Positions 7,012-14,770 of a stretch of 18,022 nucleotides of DNA are shown here, one piece after another. A model generated the notes under the pieces. The model was not told the origin of the DNA and ran no database searches. It worked only from the letters and a program-made list of their open reading frames with translations. The translations under genes were made by a program, and so were the position numbers. How positions within the stretch are numbered: the stretch's first letter is position 1; every line of letters begins with the position of its first letter. The stretch spans positions 1 through 18,022 of the forward strand of contig JAGMEZ010000538.1 in assembly GCA_023127905.1 (NCBI GenBank), read 5' to 3'. Origin of the DNA: Caldifarciminota bacterium. GTDB lineage: Bacteria > Hydrothermota > E44-bin80.

Positions 7012-8581
7012 ACTTGCTTTCAATAAACGAAAAAAGATCATCAGTAGTTCTTACTTTCTCGAGTAACTCTATCGCTTCTGTAACAAGTTCATCGTCTGTA
7101 AGAATGGCTTCGTAGCTGCTGCTAATACCCCATAGTTTAATGGCAATATTTCGTTTAAGACCTATTATTATTCCTGTAATAGATTTTTCGAAATCATCCT
7201 CAGTAAATTCGATTTCCTTCTTCTGTAGATATTTTTTGAAACTGTCGAGCATTAATTCATCTACGGTAAAATCTTTATCAATTTTATGTTTCTGGGTATA
7301 ATCAACAGTAAATGTTAAGAAAAGTCCTTTCTGATATATCTTTGTTTCAAGTTCAGTTATTTTAGGTGACTCGACAATAATATCCGGTGTTACAGCACTA
7401 CCTCCATATACTTTCCTTTTTAGCCTTTGAGTGTAGTAAGTTGTTGTATCTTTCTCTTCATCATCTTTCTTTATACTAATGCCTAAGAATTTACGGTATT
7501 TGCTGTCTTTTACTTCCATATCTATTGATCTTCCAGAAGGTGAATAATAGATTGCTGTTGTAATTTTCAAAGCACTTTCATAATCGAGAGGAATAACCTG
7601 TTGGACAGAACCTTTGCCAAAGGTTTTTGTGCCGAGAATAAGACCTCTATCCCAGTCTTGGATTGCGCTACTAAATATCTCTGAAGCGCTTGCACTCCCG
7701 CTATTTACAAGAACAATAAGAGGTGGTTCACCATACTTTGGATGTTTTTTAGCATAGTATTCCTTTGAGGTTCCTATTTTTCTTCCTTTTGTTTTAACGA
7801 TGATCTTACCTTTATCAAAAAAGTTGTCTGAAATATCAATTGATGCCTTAAGTAAGCCTCCTGAATTGTTTCTTAAATCAACGATTAGTTTAGTTGCACC
7901 TTCCTGTATAAGTGAATCAATTGCATGTGAAAATTCATCAGGGCTTGATTCTGAGAATGTTGAAAGTCTGATATATCCTATTCGATTGTTTACCATCCCA
8001 GAATAGGGAACCGCCTTTACCGAAATTATATCCCTTGTTATGGTAAAATGGGTAATATTCTCTATGCCTTCCCTTTCTATTCCAATTGTTACCTTGGTTC
8101 CCGGTTTACCTCTTAATTTTTTAACAGCCTCCTGTAATGTAATACCATATGTTGAAACATCTTCTATTTCAACTATTTTATCTCCTGAAAGAAGTCCTGC
8201 ATTGTACGCCGGTGTTCCCTCAATAGGTGCAATAATAGTCAGAATCTCTTCTCTTAATCCAATCTGAATTCCTAATCCCCCAAACTTTCCCTTTGTACCA
8301 ATGAGAAGATCTTTGTACTCATCTCGGTCAAGATATATTGTATGGGGATCCAACGACCGCAACATTCCACGGATTGCATAGTCTATAAGCTCTCCCACTT
8401 CAACTTCCTTGAAGTAGTTCTTCTCAACCGATGTGATAACTTTCATAAAAAGCCTGATTTTGTATGTAATACTCTCGTCGTTAGTTGATTGTGCCCCGAG
8501 ATATGTTCCTATAATTCCCCCGAAGAGGAGACTAAGAACAACTACTATTATTACTATTGCAGCGAATTGGCTCTTACGCAT
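7010..8581 (-). CDS. S41 carboxy-terminal processing protease (CtpA/Prc family)
   Basis: 523 aa. An N-terminal membrane anchor (about 5-28) is followed by a PDZ domain (about 95-170; FGGLGIQIG and LSGDKIVEIEDV) and an S41 peptidase core. The nucleophile is S298 in the SASASEI motif, and the general base is K323 in TFGKGSVQQ, exactly 25 residues later as in CtpA. Such enzymes trim or degrade envelope proteins from their C-termini. The longer reading from an ATG at 8617 is rejected, since AGGAGG (8592-8587) lies five bases before the ATG at 8581 and the extra 12 residues would be polar and precede the anchor. It is the last gene of the six-gene cluster, 38 nt after tmk, and runs into a terminator. 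Confidence 0.93.
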   Translation of the reverse strand: MRKSQFAAIVIIVVVLSLLFGGIIGTYLGAQSTNDESITYKIRLFMKVITSVEKNYFKEVEVGELIDYAIRGMLRSLDPHTIYLDRDEYKDLLIGTKGKFGGLGIQIGLREEILTIIAPIEGTPAYNAGLLSGDKIVEIEDVSTYGITLQEAVKKLRGKPGTKVTIGIEREGIENITHFTITRDIISVKAVPYSGMVNNRIGYIRLSTFSESSPDEFSHAIDSLIQEGATKLIVDLRNNSGGLLKASIDISDNFFDKGKIIVKTKGRKIGTSKEYYAKKHPKYGEPPLIVLVNSGSASASEIFSSAIQDWDRGLILGTKTFGKGSVQQVIPLDYESALKITTAIYYSPSGRSIDMEVKDSKYRKFLGISIKKDDEEKDTTTYYTQRLKRKVYGGSAVTPDIIVESPKITELETKIYQKGLFLTFTVDYTQKHKIDKDFTVDELMLDSFKKYLQKKEIEFTEDDFEKSITGIIIGLKRNIAIKLWGISSSYEAILTDDELVTEAIELLEKVRTTDDLFSFIESK

Positions 8582-8586
8582 CCTGA

Positions 8587-8592
8587 CCTCCT
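8587..8592 (-). promoter_or_regulatory. ribosome binding site that fixes the S41 protease start
   Basis: AGGAGG on the minus strand, 5 bases before ATG at 8581. The alternative ATG at 8617 has no such site. Confidence 0.8.
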
Positions 8593-8619
8593 TTTCAATG
8601 AAGCGATGTGTGTTCATTT

Positions 8620-9270
8620 TTATACCCTCTGGAAATTGTGTTTACGTTTTTTTTGAAACCAAGGGTGTAACTCAGTTATTTTTAATATTTCTTTGAAGAT
8701 ATCATTTTCTGATCTCCCCCCATCGATAACCTTTATTCTTTCTTTTTCTTTTTTGGCAATAGTGAGGTATGCTTCTCGAACTTCCCTGTGGAAAATAATC
8801 TCTTCGTTTTCAATCCTATCCCGTCCTTTCAATCTTTTGAGCCCCTTCTTGGGATCAAAATCGATAAGGAATGTTATATCCGGAAGAATTCCTCCCGTTG
8901 CTATTTCATTTAGTCCTTGAACAAGTTTAAGTGAGAGATTTCTTGCTGCTCCTTGATAGGCAAGGGAAGAATCAGTATATCTGTCAGATATCACAATTAC
9001 GCCTTTTTCTATCGCTGGTTGGATTAACTCTCTGGTATGTTGAGCTCTGCTCGCGAGGTAAAGAAATAGCTCTGTTAGAGGAGACATGGAAGAGTTACTT
9101 TTGTGGAGTAAAATCTTTCTTATCTTCTCGGATATATGTGTACCTCCAGGTTCGTGTGTTAGTAAACAATCATAGTGATGTTTTTTAAGGTGAGAAAATA
9201 GCTTTTCCACTTGAGTGGTTTTTCCCGAACCTTCACACCCTTCAAAGCTAATAAAGAGACCCTTTTTCAT
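8620..9270 (-). CDS. tmk: thymidylate kinase
   Basis: 216 aa, family length. It phosphorylates dTMP to dTDP for DNA synthesis. The P-loop EGCEGSGKT spans residues 10-18, followed by HEPGGT (39-44) and the DRY motif (D96-Y98) that binds the thymidylate phosphate. A lid with GRDRIENE carries the basic residues expected of the bacterial (type II) enzyme. The start ATG overlaps the stop of the inositol-phosphate synthase gene (ATGA, 9267-9270), and only purine-rich sequence lies in front of it, so translation is probably coupled to that gene. Confidence 0.96.
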   Translation of the reverse strand: MKKGLFISFEGCEGSGKTTQVEKLFSHLKKHHYDCLLTHEPGGTHISEKIRKILLHKSNSSMSPLTELFLYLASRAQHTRELIQPAIEKGVIVISDRYTDSSLAYQGAARNLSLKLVQGLNEIATGGILPDITFLIDFDPKKGLKRLKGRDRIENEEIIFHREVREAYLTIAKKEKERIKVIDGGRSENDIFKEILKITELHPWFQKKRKHNFQRV

Positions 9271-10394
9271 TTCTTTTTCTTTTTTCTCTTCTTGGTTTTC
9301 GGAGAAAGTTTTTCTTTCTTTAAGGAATATTTTTTAATAAACCTTTCTGTTTTGTCTCTGCAAACCGGGTCAGTGTATTGAATCGGTGGGGATTTCATAA
9401 AGTAACTCGATGATGCAGTCAAGGCACCACTTAGTTTGTAATCAAGTGCAAGTTTTGCACATCTAACAGCATCAATAATTACTCCTGCGGAGTTGGGAGA
9501 ATCCCATACTTCGAGTTTTAGCTCAATATTAAGTGGTACGTCACCGAACGTTGTTCCTTCAAGTCTAATATATGCCCATTTTCTGTCAGTTAACCAGGCA
9601 ATATAGTCGGATGGTCCAATATGTATATTTCCCTTTCCGATATCATAAGGAAGCTGTGATTCCACAGACTGTGTTTTTGATATTTTTTTTGATTCGAGCC
9701 TTTCTCTCTCCAGCATATTGAGAAAATCGGTGTTGCCTCCCACATTCAACTGAGATGTTCTCTCAAGCTTTACCCCTCTATCATTAAAAAGATTTGTGAG
9801 GACCCGGTGTGTGATGGTAGCTCCGACCTGCGATTTAATATCGTCTCCAATAATGGGTACATTAGCTTTTTTAAATCTGTTATGCCAGTATTTGGAACTT
9901 GCGATAAAGACAGGTATTGCATTAACCATAGCACAACCTGCTTCAAGAATCTGTTCGACATACCACTTTGTTGCTTCTTCGCTTCCAACAGGGAGGTAGT
10001 TTACAACAACATCACATTTTGAATCTTTAAGAACCCTAACTATATCGACTGTTGGACCCGGTGCCTTTGTAATGATTTCAGAAAGGTATTTCCCAAGACC
10101 GTCATGTGTCATGCCCCTTAAAACTTTTACATTTTTCTTTGGTACGTCACTGAATTTGTATGTACAGTTAGGATATGTAAAGATTGCTCCAGAAAGGTCT
10201 TTACCGACTTTTCTCTTGTCAATATCGAATGCTGCAACAAATTCGATGTCTCTTATGTGATATCCTCCAAGGTTAACATGCATAAGACCAGGGATCCTTT
10301 CTGCCTCTTTCGTTTTTTTATAATATTCAACTCCTTGAACGAACGAAGAAGCACAGTTTCCAACACCTATAATTCCAACCCTAACCTTAGGCAT
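9267..10394 (-). CDS. ino1: inositol-3-phosphate synthase (myo-inositol-1-phosphate synthase)
   Basis: 375 aa, of the short bacterial/archaeal type. It converts glucose 6-phosphate to inositol phosphate using bound NAD. The Rossmann loop GVGNCA is at residues 10-15; family blocks seen are [31 protein letters not shown] and [13 protein letters not shown]. The C-terminus ends in an unusual lysine run ([10 protein letters not shown]). Start ATG at 10394 has a strong AAGGAGG site embedded in the last codons of the upstream CDP-alcohol phosphotransferase gene, which it overlaps by 8 nt. That pairing suggests the product feeds inositol phospholipid synthesis rather than osmolyte production, although a di-inositol phosphate solute cannot be excluded. 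Confidence 0.93.
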   Translation of the reverse strand: MPKVRVGIIGVGNCASSFVQGVEYYKKTKEAERIPGLMHVNLGGYHIRDIEFVAAFDIDKRKVGKDLSGAIFTYPNCTYKFSDVPKKNVKVLRGMTHDGLGKYLSEIITKAPGPTVDIVRVLKDSKCDVVVNYLPVGSEEATKWYVEQILEAGCAMVNAIPVFIASSKYWHNRFKKANVPIIGDDIKSQVGATITHRVLTNLFNDRGVKLERTSQLNVGGNTDFLNMLERERLESKKISKTQSVESQLPYDIGKGNIHIGPSDYIAWLTDRKWAYIRLEGTTFGDVPLNIELKLEVWDSPNSAGVIIDAVRCAKLALDYKLSGALTASSSYFMKSPPIQYTDPVCRDKTERFIKKYSLKKEKLSPKTKKRKKKKK

Positions 10395-10992
10395 TATTCC
10401 TCCTTTTAATACTCTTTAAATTTTTTCTTGCATGGATAATTCTATGGATACTTGTGAATTGTGTGAAACACGCAAGTAACAGAAGGACATATCCAAAGAT
10501 GAATTTTCCAAGTAGTGCACCGATAACAAGTACTGTTATCCGGAGTGTTCTATCAAATAATCCGACATTACAATTGATATTAAGTCCTTCTGCTCTCGCC
10601 CGTGTATAACTTACCATACATGAACCGAAAAGTGCGAAAAGTGTCACAAAAACAAAGAATGGATTTGCTGTCCTCATATAATGAATGAAGATACCAAGGA
10701 ATATTACAAATTCTGAATATCTATCGATTGTTGAGTCAAGAAAGGCGCCAAAATCTGTTACCCTATTATTTTTTCTTGCCACAGCTCCGTCTATTGCATC
10801 AAATAGTGATGCAAAAATAAGAACGAATCCTGCCCAGCGAAAGAAACCAAAAGCAAAGAGATAAGCAACGAAGCAGTTAAACAAGAATCCCGTAATAGTG
10901 AGGACAGATGGATTAACTTTTAGTCTTGCGAATAGATTTACCACGGGAACCAGTAGAATGCGTGCTTTATCCTTAATCAATTTATAGTTCAT
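10387..10992 (-). CDS. CDP-alcohol phosphatidyltransferase, probable phosphatidylinositol-phosphate synthase
   Basis: 201 aa, with several membrane helices. The full family signature DxxDGxxARx8Gx3Dx3D is present (D65, D68, G69, A72, R73, G82, D86, D90), giving the two-metal active site. The enzyme moves a phosphatidyl group from CDP-diacylglycerol to an alcohol. The RARAEG stretch (about 149-155), the fit to actinobacterial PIP synthases from memory, and the overlapping inositol-phosphate synthase gene favour inositol phosphate as acceptor. A phosphatidylglycerophosphate synthase is the main alternative. The start overlaps the rsmI stop (ATGA, 10989-10992), so translation is probably coupled. 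Confidence 0.85.
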   Translation of the reverse strand: MNYKLIKDKARILLVPVVNLFARLKVNPSVLTITGFLFNCFVAYLFAFGFFRWAGFVLIFASLFDAIDGAVARKNNRVTDFGAFLDSTIDRYSEFVIFLGIFIHYMRTANPFFVFVTLFALFGSCMVSYTRARAEGLNINCNVGLFDRTLRITVLVIGALLGKFIFGYVLLLLACFTQFTSIHRIIHARKNLKSIKRRNNA

Positions 10993-11678
10993 TTTCTCTT
11001 TCCTTCAAGAACGATAACAAATTCACCCTTCGGTTTTTTTTCTTCAAAATGACGAATTAAAGTAGAGATTGTACCTCGCACTGTTTCCTCGTAGAGCTTT
11101 GTTAATTCACGTGATACTGAAATATTTCTTTCACCAAGCGTCTCTTGCATCTCTCTCAAAAGAGAAAGGAGACGAAAAGGAGATTCAAAAAGGATTATTG
11201 TTCTTTCTTCTTCCTTGAGTCTGGCAATCCTGTCTTTTCTCTTTCCACTCTTTTTTGGTAAGAAGCCCTCAAAAATGAATCTGTCGGTTGGTAATCCTGA
11301 TAGGATGAGTGCTGAAAGGATTGAGCTTGGACCGGGAACAGTACAGAGTTCGTAACCATTCTTTATTGCCTTTTTTACAAGATAGAATCCTGGGTCAGAG
11401 ATACATGGAGTTCCTGAATCTGAAACAAGAGCAACTAACTTACCTTTTTCGAGGAGATTTAGAATGTATGGAGTTTTTTTTTCCTTGTTATGGTCGTGGT
11501 ATGATTCGAGAGATTTGCTGATATTATATTTTTTCATAAGTTTCAATGTTCTTCGTGTATCTTCACAGGCTATTACGTCACAGTCTTCCAGAACTTTAAC
11601 AGCTCTTTTTGTCATGTCATCCATATTTCCAATAGGAGTACTAACAATGTATAGTGTCCCTCTATCATTATTCTTCAT
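10989..11678 (-). CDS. rsmI: 16S rRNA 2'-O-ribose methyltransferase (C1402), RsmI
   Basis: 229 aa; the core of RsmI, which methylates the ribose of C1402 in the ribosomal decoding centre. It is a tetrapyrrole-methylase-fold enzyme, recognised by STPIGNMDDMT near the N-terminus, ACEDTRRT, LVSDSGTPCISDPG, VPGPSS, the FEGFLPKKSGKR block and ILFESPFR. The C-terminal extension of the longest family members is short here. The start lies within the last codons of the upstream 322-aa gene (11-nt overlap) and the stop overlaps the start of the CDP-alcohol enzyme. Confidence 0.96.
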   Translation of the reverse strand: MKNNDRGTLYIVSTPIGNMDDMTKRAVKVLEDCDVIACEDTRRTLKLMKKYNISKSLESYHDHNKEKKTPYILNLLEKGKLVALVSDSGTPCISDPGFYLVKKAIKNGYELCTVPGPSSILSALILSGLPTDRFIFEGFLPKKSGKRKDRIARLKEEERTIILFESPFRLLSLLREMQETLGERNISVSRELTKLYEETVRGTISTLIRHFEEKKPKGEFVIVLEGKRK

Positions 11679-12636
11679 ATTTTCCCATTCCAGGATTTTC
11701 GTAAAAACCTAAATTTTTTAGTGCAAACCTGTAATCCTTTACAGTTGTTTTTACAATATCATCAATCCTTGCTCCAAGTATTGGTTTATAGAACTCTATC
11801 AGATCCTTTATCAGGTATGCGAATCCACTAGCAAGATCCTTAGATGAGACAGCTGCGGTACCCTCTATTACCAGCCCTTTTATTGTAAAACTACCTAACC
11901 ATTCATAAAGTTCCCGTGCTTTGTCAAATGCCATAGAAATGGTTCTTTTAGCAAGTGATTCACCTACAATGGAAGAGAGCTTATTTGTCAGGTCAGAAAG
12001 CACGTTTATGAAGAGAGAAATCGCTGAGGGAGGAGCCTGTTCTTCTTCTACAACAGCAACTTTGAATGCTGAAAGCTTTACTCCCTCCGATTCAGAAGCC
12101 TTAAGAAGAGTTTTTAAAAATTCTTCATTAGATAAAGGAAAACCTAACTTGTCTGAGAAATAACCTCTCTTTGCATAACCATTTTCGAAACTTACAAAGG
12201 AGATGGAAATCCCTTTTCTTAGTTCAAAAAAACCTGAATATTGTATTTCAATTAGTTTTTTTATCAATTTTACAATATCAACCTCTGAAATATCCTTATC
12301 TTTAAAAATCGGCTTCTCTCTTATAGAAGTGAGGATCATTCTAACAACCTCTTGGTCTGTTTCGTAAACACTGATAAGTCCGCTTGTTGAGTTTTTAGCC
12401 TTCTTTATTACATCTTCGATTGGCAAAATATTCCTTCCCGTCCTTGTGAATCTCCCCGCGTTAATAGCCTCACCTTCTCTCAATAAGATAATATCCAGAT
12501 TATTTGGATATTTTAATAAAACATAACCTGATATTTTGCTTGCTCTTTCTTTCTTGCTTGCACCAAGAATATTATCAATGTTCACAAAATCAAGTTTTGC
12601 ATTCTCTAATATTGCTCTTTTTTTCGGGAATTTCAT
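11668..12636 (-). CDS. protein of unknown function, first gene of the inositol-lipid cluster
   Basis: 322 aa, soluble, no signal peptide or membrane helix. I do not recognise the family. The N-terminal half has a repeated mixed alpha/beta look (SGYVLLKYPNNLDIILLREG, then GFFELRKGISISFVSFENGY), loosely like the effector-type domains that read a stretch of beta strands around a small Gly/Arg-containing loop. The C-terminal half (about 205-310) is helical and may be a separate domain. No catalytic motif is visible. It overlaps rsmI by 11 nt, so it is likely translated together with it. A weak GAG lies before the ATG. A regulatory or structural role is possible but unsupported. Confidence 0.8.
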   Translation of the reverse strand: MKFPKKRAILENAKLDFVNIDNILGASKKERASKISGYVLLKYPNNLDIILLREGEAINAGRFTRTGRNILPIEDVIKKAKNSTSGLISVYETDQEVVRMILTSIREKPIFKDKDISEVDIVKLIKKLIEIQYSGFFELRKGISISFVSFENGYAKRGYFSDKLGFPLSNEEFLKTLLKASESEGVKLSAFKVAVVEEEQAPPSAISLFINVLSDLTNKLSSIVGESLAKRTISMAFDKARELYEWLGSFTIKGLVIEGTAAVSSKDLASGFAYLIKDLIEFYKPILGARIDDIVKTTVKDYRFALKNLGFYENPGMGKYEE

Positions 12637-12726
12637 ATCTCGATTATTCGGAATTAATTATAATTTATTTATACTATATTTATCTGAGTGAAAATAAGGT
12701 TGAAGAACATTGAATAGAGAATGATA
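12637..12726 (-). promoter_or_regulatory. short gap between ilvE and the six-gene cluster, possible weak promoter
   Basis: 90 nt, AT-rich. On the minus strand TATAAT (12662-12657) is a perfect -10, but the expected -35 position reads AGATAA. No hairpin with a T-run is seen after ilvE, so the cluster may be transcribed partly from the strong ilvE promoter and partly from this site. Confidence 0.3.
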
Positions 12727-13647
12727 CTAAACATATGTAAGCCACTTGTGTGAATCTTCAATTTCGTTACATGCGTTTGCAAGATACCTCTTTTGAATTC
12801 TTTTTGTAATAGGTCCGATTTTTCCCTTCCCTATTTTTATCTTATCGACGCTTCTGATTGGTGTTACCTCTGCTGCACTTCCAGTGAAGAAGATCTCGTC
12901 AGCTATATAGAGAAATTCTCTCAGGAACATGTCCTCTACGACTTCTATTCCAAACTCACGGCAAATAGTAATAACTGAATCACGGGTAATGCCAGGAAGA
13001 ATAGTTGAACCAAGAGGAGGGGTAATAATCTTACCATCTTTTACAAGAAAGATGTTCTCACCGCTTCCTTCACTAACAAAACCGTTTACATCCAGCGCAA
13101 TGCCTTCAGTGAATCCATATAAAAGAGCTTCCATTTTTATCAGCTGTGAGTTCATGTAATTCGCGCCTGCTTTTGCCATTGCAGGAAAAGTATTGGGAGC
13201 CATTCTTGTCCAGGAAGAAACCATTACATCTACCCCTCTCTCAAGAGCTTCTGGGCCAAGGTATTTACCCCATTCCCAGGTAGCAACAGTGATATTCACG
13301 GGATTGGGGAAAGGATTTACTCCTAATTGATTATATCCCCTGTAAACAATAGGTCTTATATAACATTCCGTATGTTTGTTCCTTCTTATTGTTTTAAGTA
13401 TTGCATGATTAACTTCTTTTTTACTGAAAGGAATCTTCATTCTATAAATCTTAGCAGAATTGAAAAGTCTGTCCACATGTTCTTTTAATCTGAATATCGC
13501 TGTTCCCTTTTTTGTTTTGTATGCTCGAATTCCTTCAAAAACACTTGAACCATAGTGTATTACATGCGATAAAATATGGATTTTAGCATTATTCCATTTC
13601 ACAAACTTTCCATCCATCCATATGTAAGATGCCTTATTGAAAGGCAT
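12727..13647 (-). CDS. ilvE: branched-chain amino acid aminotransferase
   Basis: 306 aa, a fold-type IV PLP aminotransferase that transfers amino groups between glutamate and the 2-oxo acids of valine, leucine and isoleucine. The PLP lysine is K159 in MAKAGANYMNS, followed by the family blocks EGIALDVNGFVSEGSGENIF and LPGITRDSV, and FFTGSAAEVTPI near the C-terminus. YGSSVFEGIRAY (32-43) matches the substrate-binding start of IlvE rather than D-amino acid transaminase. GAGGAGG lies four bases before the ATG, and a strong promoter lies about 60 nt upstream. No other branched-chain gene is adjacent. Confidence 0.94.
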   Translation of the reverse strand: MPFNKASYIWMDGKFVKWNNAKIHILSHVIHYGSSVFEGIRAYKTKKGTAIFRLKEHVDRLFNSAKIYRMKIPFSKKEVNHAILKTIRRNKHTECYIRPIVYRGYNQLGVNPFPNPVNITVATWEWGKYLGPEALERGVDVMVSSWTRMAPNTFPAMAKAGANYMNSQLIKMEALLYGFTEGIALDVNGFVSEGSGENIFLVKDGKIITPPLGSTILPGITRDSVITICREFGIEVVEDMFLREFLYIADEIFFTGSAAEVTPIRSVDKIKIGKGKIGPITKRIQKRYLANACNEIEDSHKWLTYV

Positions 13648-13712
13648 AAAACCTCCTCTCTTTTATTGCTTTATTACTCAAAATACTTTTATGTACTTAT
13701 TATCATAGTATA

Positions 13713-13741
13713 TTACTAACACAAAATAAGTAAGGTGTCAA
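13713..13741 (-). promoter_or_regulatory. sigma-70-type promoter of ilvE
   Basis: Minus strand: TTGACA (13741-13736), a 17-base spacer and TAGTAA (13718-13713), with a TG one base upstream of the -10 (extended -10). Predicted start near 13706, giving a leader of about 58 nt that ends in GAGGAGG. Confidence 0.75.
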
Positions 13742-13863
13742 GCAAAATTTAGTTACACATATCTCTTCACAAGAAGTCTAATTTTTTCATATATGTACCA
13801 GATTTGAGAGTATTTAATTTGATTATAACTCTGCTACTTTTCAAAAAAATATTAAAAAATATC

Positions 13864-13892
13864 TTGACTTTTAATTAATATTTTAATATAAT
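13864..13892 (+). promoter_or_regulatory. sigma-70-type promoter of the small lipoprotein gene
   Basis: TTGACT (13864-13869), a 17-base spacer, then a perfect TATAAT (13887-13892). Predicted start near 13899, leaving a leader of about 188 nt before the ATG at 14087. Confidence 0.75.
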
Positions 13893-14015
13893 TAATTGCA
13901 ATCTTAATAAACGATAATTCACTACTTAGTTTGTAATATTAATCATTTTTAAGTGAAATTAGAAGGGAATGATTTAGAATAAAGTTTTATATTATACAGA
14001 TAATGAAATAAAAAA

Positions 14016-14079
14016 AAGGAGGTGAGGAATACAGGGAAGGTGATAGACCCTGATAAACAAATTTAGCCCTCAAAAAGGA
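14016..14079 (+). promoter_or_regulatory. structured leader with an orphan ribosome-binding sequence
   Basis: AAGGAGGTGA (14016-14025) is an almost perfect match to the 16S rRNA tail but has no standard start codon at a usable distance; only ATA or a GTG 17 bases on. It is followed by a hairpin CAGGG/CCCTG (14032-14036 with 14048-14052, 11-nt loop), whose loop AGG could also pair with CCT at 14068-14070. The real site of the lipoprotein gene is AAGGAG at 14074-14079. Function unknown; candidate regulatory leader or leftover of a leader peptide. Confidence 0.4.
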
Positions 14080-14086
14080 GTTAAAA

Positions 14087-14554
14087 ATGAGTAACAATGC
14101 TAAGATATTTTTATTAATGGCTCTCATAGGAATCCTGCTGGTAGGATTTGTTGGTTGTGGTGGGGATGTTACAGAGAAAGAAAGTGCAGAAGAACCTGAA
14201 AAGGTTATCGAAGAAGAAAAGACAGGAATTGAAGGTAAATGGGTAGGGATTAGCGAGGGTACATCTCAAGGCTGGGAATTTACTTTTTCAGGCAATAAAA
14301 TCGATATTAAGACCCCAAGTGAGGATGTTTGGTACAAAGGAACCGTAAAACTGAATGAAAAAGTTGATCCTAAAACAATAGATATAATAATTAAAACAGC
14401 TTCTCCTGAAAAATATATGGGGAAGACCTCATTAGGGATTTACAAAATAGAGGAAAATACTTTAACTATTGCTGTTAACGAGCCAGGCATTTCTGATAGA
14501 CCAGCAGATTTTGAGCCAAAGAAAGAAACAGTTATTATAGTACTTAAAAAGTAG
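14087..14554 (+). CDS. small lipoprotein with TIGR03067-like domain
   Basis: 155 aa. A signal peptide ends in the lipobox FVGC, making C24 the lipidated residue. A Glu/Lys-rich linker (about 27-46) follows, then a small beta-rich domain (about 48-155) that matches, from memory, the TIGR03067 pattern: a G.W opening, YxG..KL, DPKTID, LGIYKIEENTLTI, then RPADFEPKK and a hydrophobic final strand. That domain is known mostly from Planctomycetes and related bacteria, and its role is not established; it has a lipocalin-like look. Start ATG with AAGGAG 7 bases upstream. It has its own strong promoter and a downstream terminator, so is a single-gene unit. Confidence 0.83.
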   Translation: MSNNAKIFLLMALIGILLVGFVGCGGDVTEKESAEEPEKVIEEEKTGIEGKWVGISEGTSQGWEFTFSGNKIDIKTPSEDVWYKGTVKLNEKVDPKTIDIIIKTASPEKYMGKTSLGIYKIEENTLTIAVNEPGISDRPADFEPKKETVIIVLKK

Positions 14555-14584
14555 TAATAAACTTACTATAATCTCCTTTAGAAT

Positions 14585-14610
14585 TGTATTGGACCAATGA
14601 GTCCAATACA
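14585..14610 (+). repeat. perfect 10-bp inverted repeat
   Basis: TGTATTGGAC (14585-14594) and GTCCAATACA (14601-14610) around a 6-base loop. It lies 30 nt after the lipoprotein stop. No T-run follows on either strand, so it is not a standard intrinsic terminator. It could protect the transcript 3' end or be a protein-binding site. Confidence 0.6.
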
Positions 14611-14625
14611 GTAAAAATGTATCGG

Positions 14626-14684
14626 AACCTCTGGTAAACCCCATATTTATATTGTGGTTGACATCAGAGGTTTCTTTATTTTAT
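14626..14684 (+). terminator. probable intrinsic terminator after the small lipoprotein gene
   Basis: AACCTCTG (14626-14633) pairs with CAGAGGTT (14665-14672). An inner arm of AACC and CA pairs with TG and GGTT (14636-14659) with one mismatch. A T-rich tail (14671-14683) follows directly. The 3' arm also contains TTGACA (14658-14663), so the element may overlap a second promoter. Confidence 0.55.
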
Positions 14685-14735
14685 ACCTTATTAAGAAGAT
14701 TGAGATTTAAGCTTGTTGTTTTTCTATTTTTTTAT

Positions 14736-14764
14736 TTGACACTTAAAATTATTTAGCTTATACT
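14736..14764 (+). promoter_or_regulatory. strong selA promoter placed for a leaderless transcript
   Basis: TTGACA (14736-14741), a 17-base spacer and TATACT (14759-14764). The ATG of selA begins at 14771, seven bases after the -10 box, which is the usual transcription start position. No ribosome binding site lies in the gap. A more distant candidate (TTGACA 14658, TTATAC 14681) would give a leader but overlaps the terminator. Confidence 0.7.
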
Positions 14765-14770
14765 GTTTTT

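Larger units (their letters stand above)
13648..14086. other. divergent intergenic region between ilvE and the small lipoprotein gene
   Basis: 439 nt, very AT-rich, no ORF or tRNA seen. It holds the two divergent promoters listed separately and, on the plus strand, a long leader (about 13899-14086). The stretch 13742-13863 between the promoters shows nothing recognisable. Confidence 0.6.

Noticed and set aside
8582..8617. Longer S41 protease start at the ATG of 8617.
   Set aside because: No ribosome binding site there, whereas AGGAGG is ideally placed for the ATG at 8581, just before the membrane anchor.
14032..14070. preQ1-I riboswitch: small hairpin followed by an A-rich tail.
   Set aside because: The loop has no C to pair with preQ1, and the downstream gene is a lipoprotein rather than a queuosine gene; only the general shape matches.
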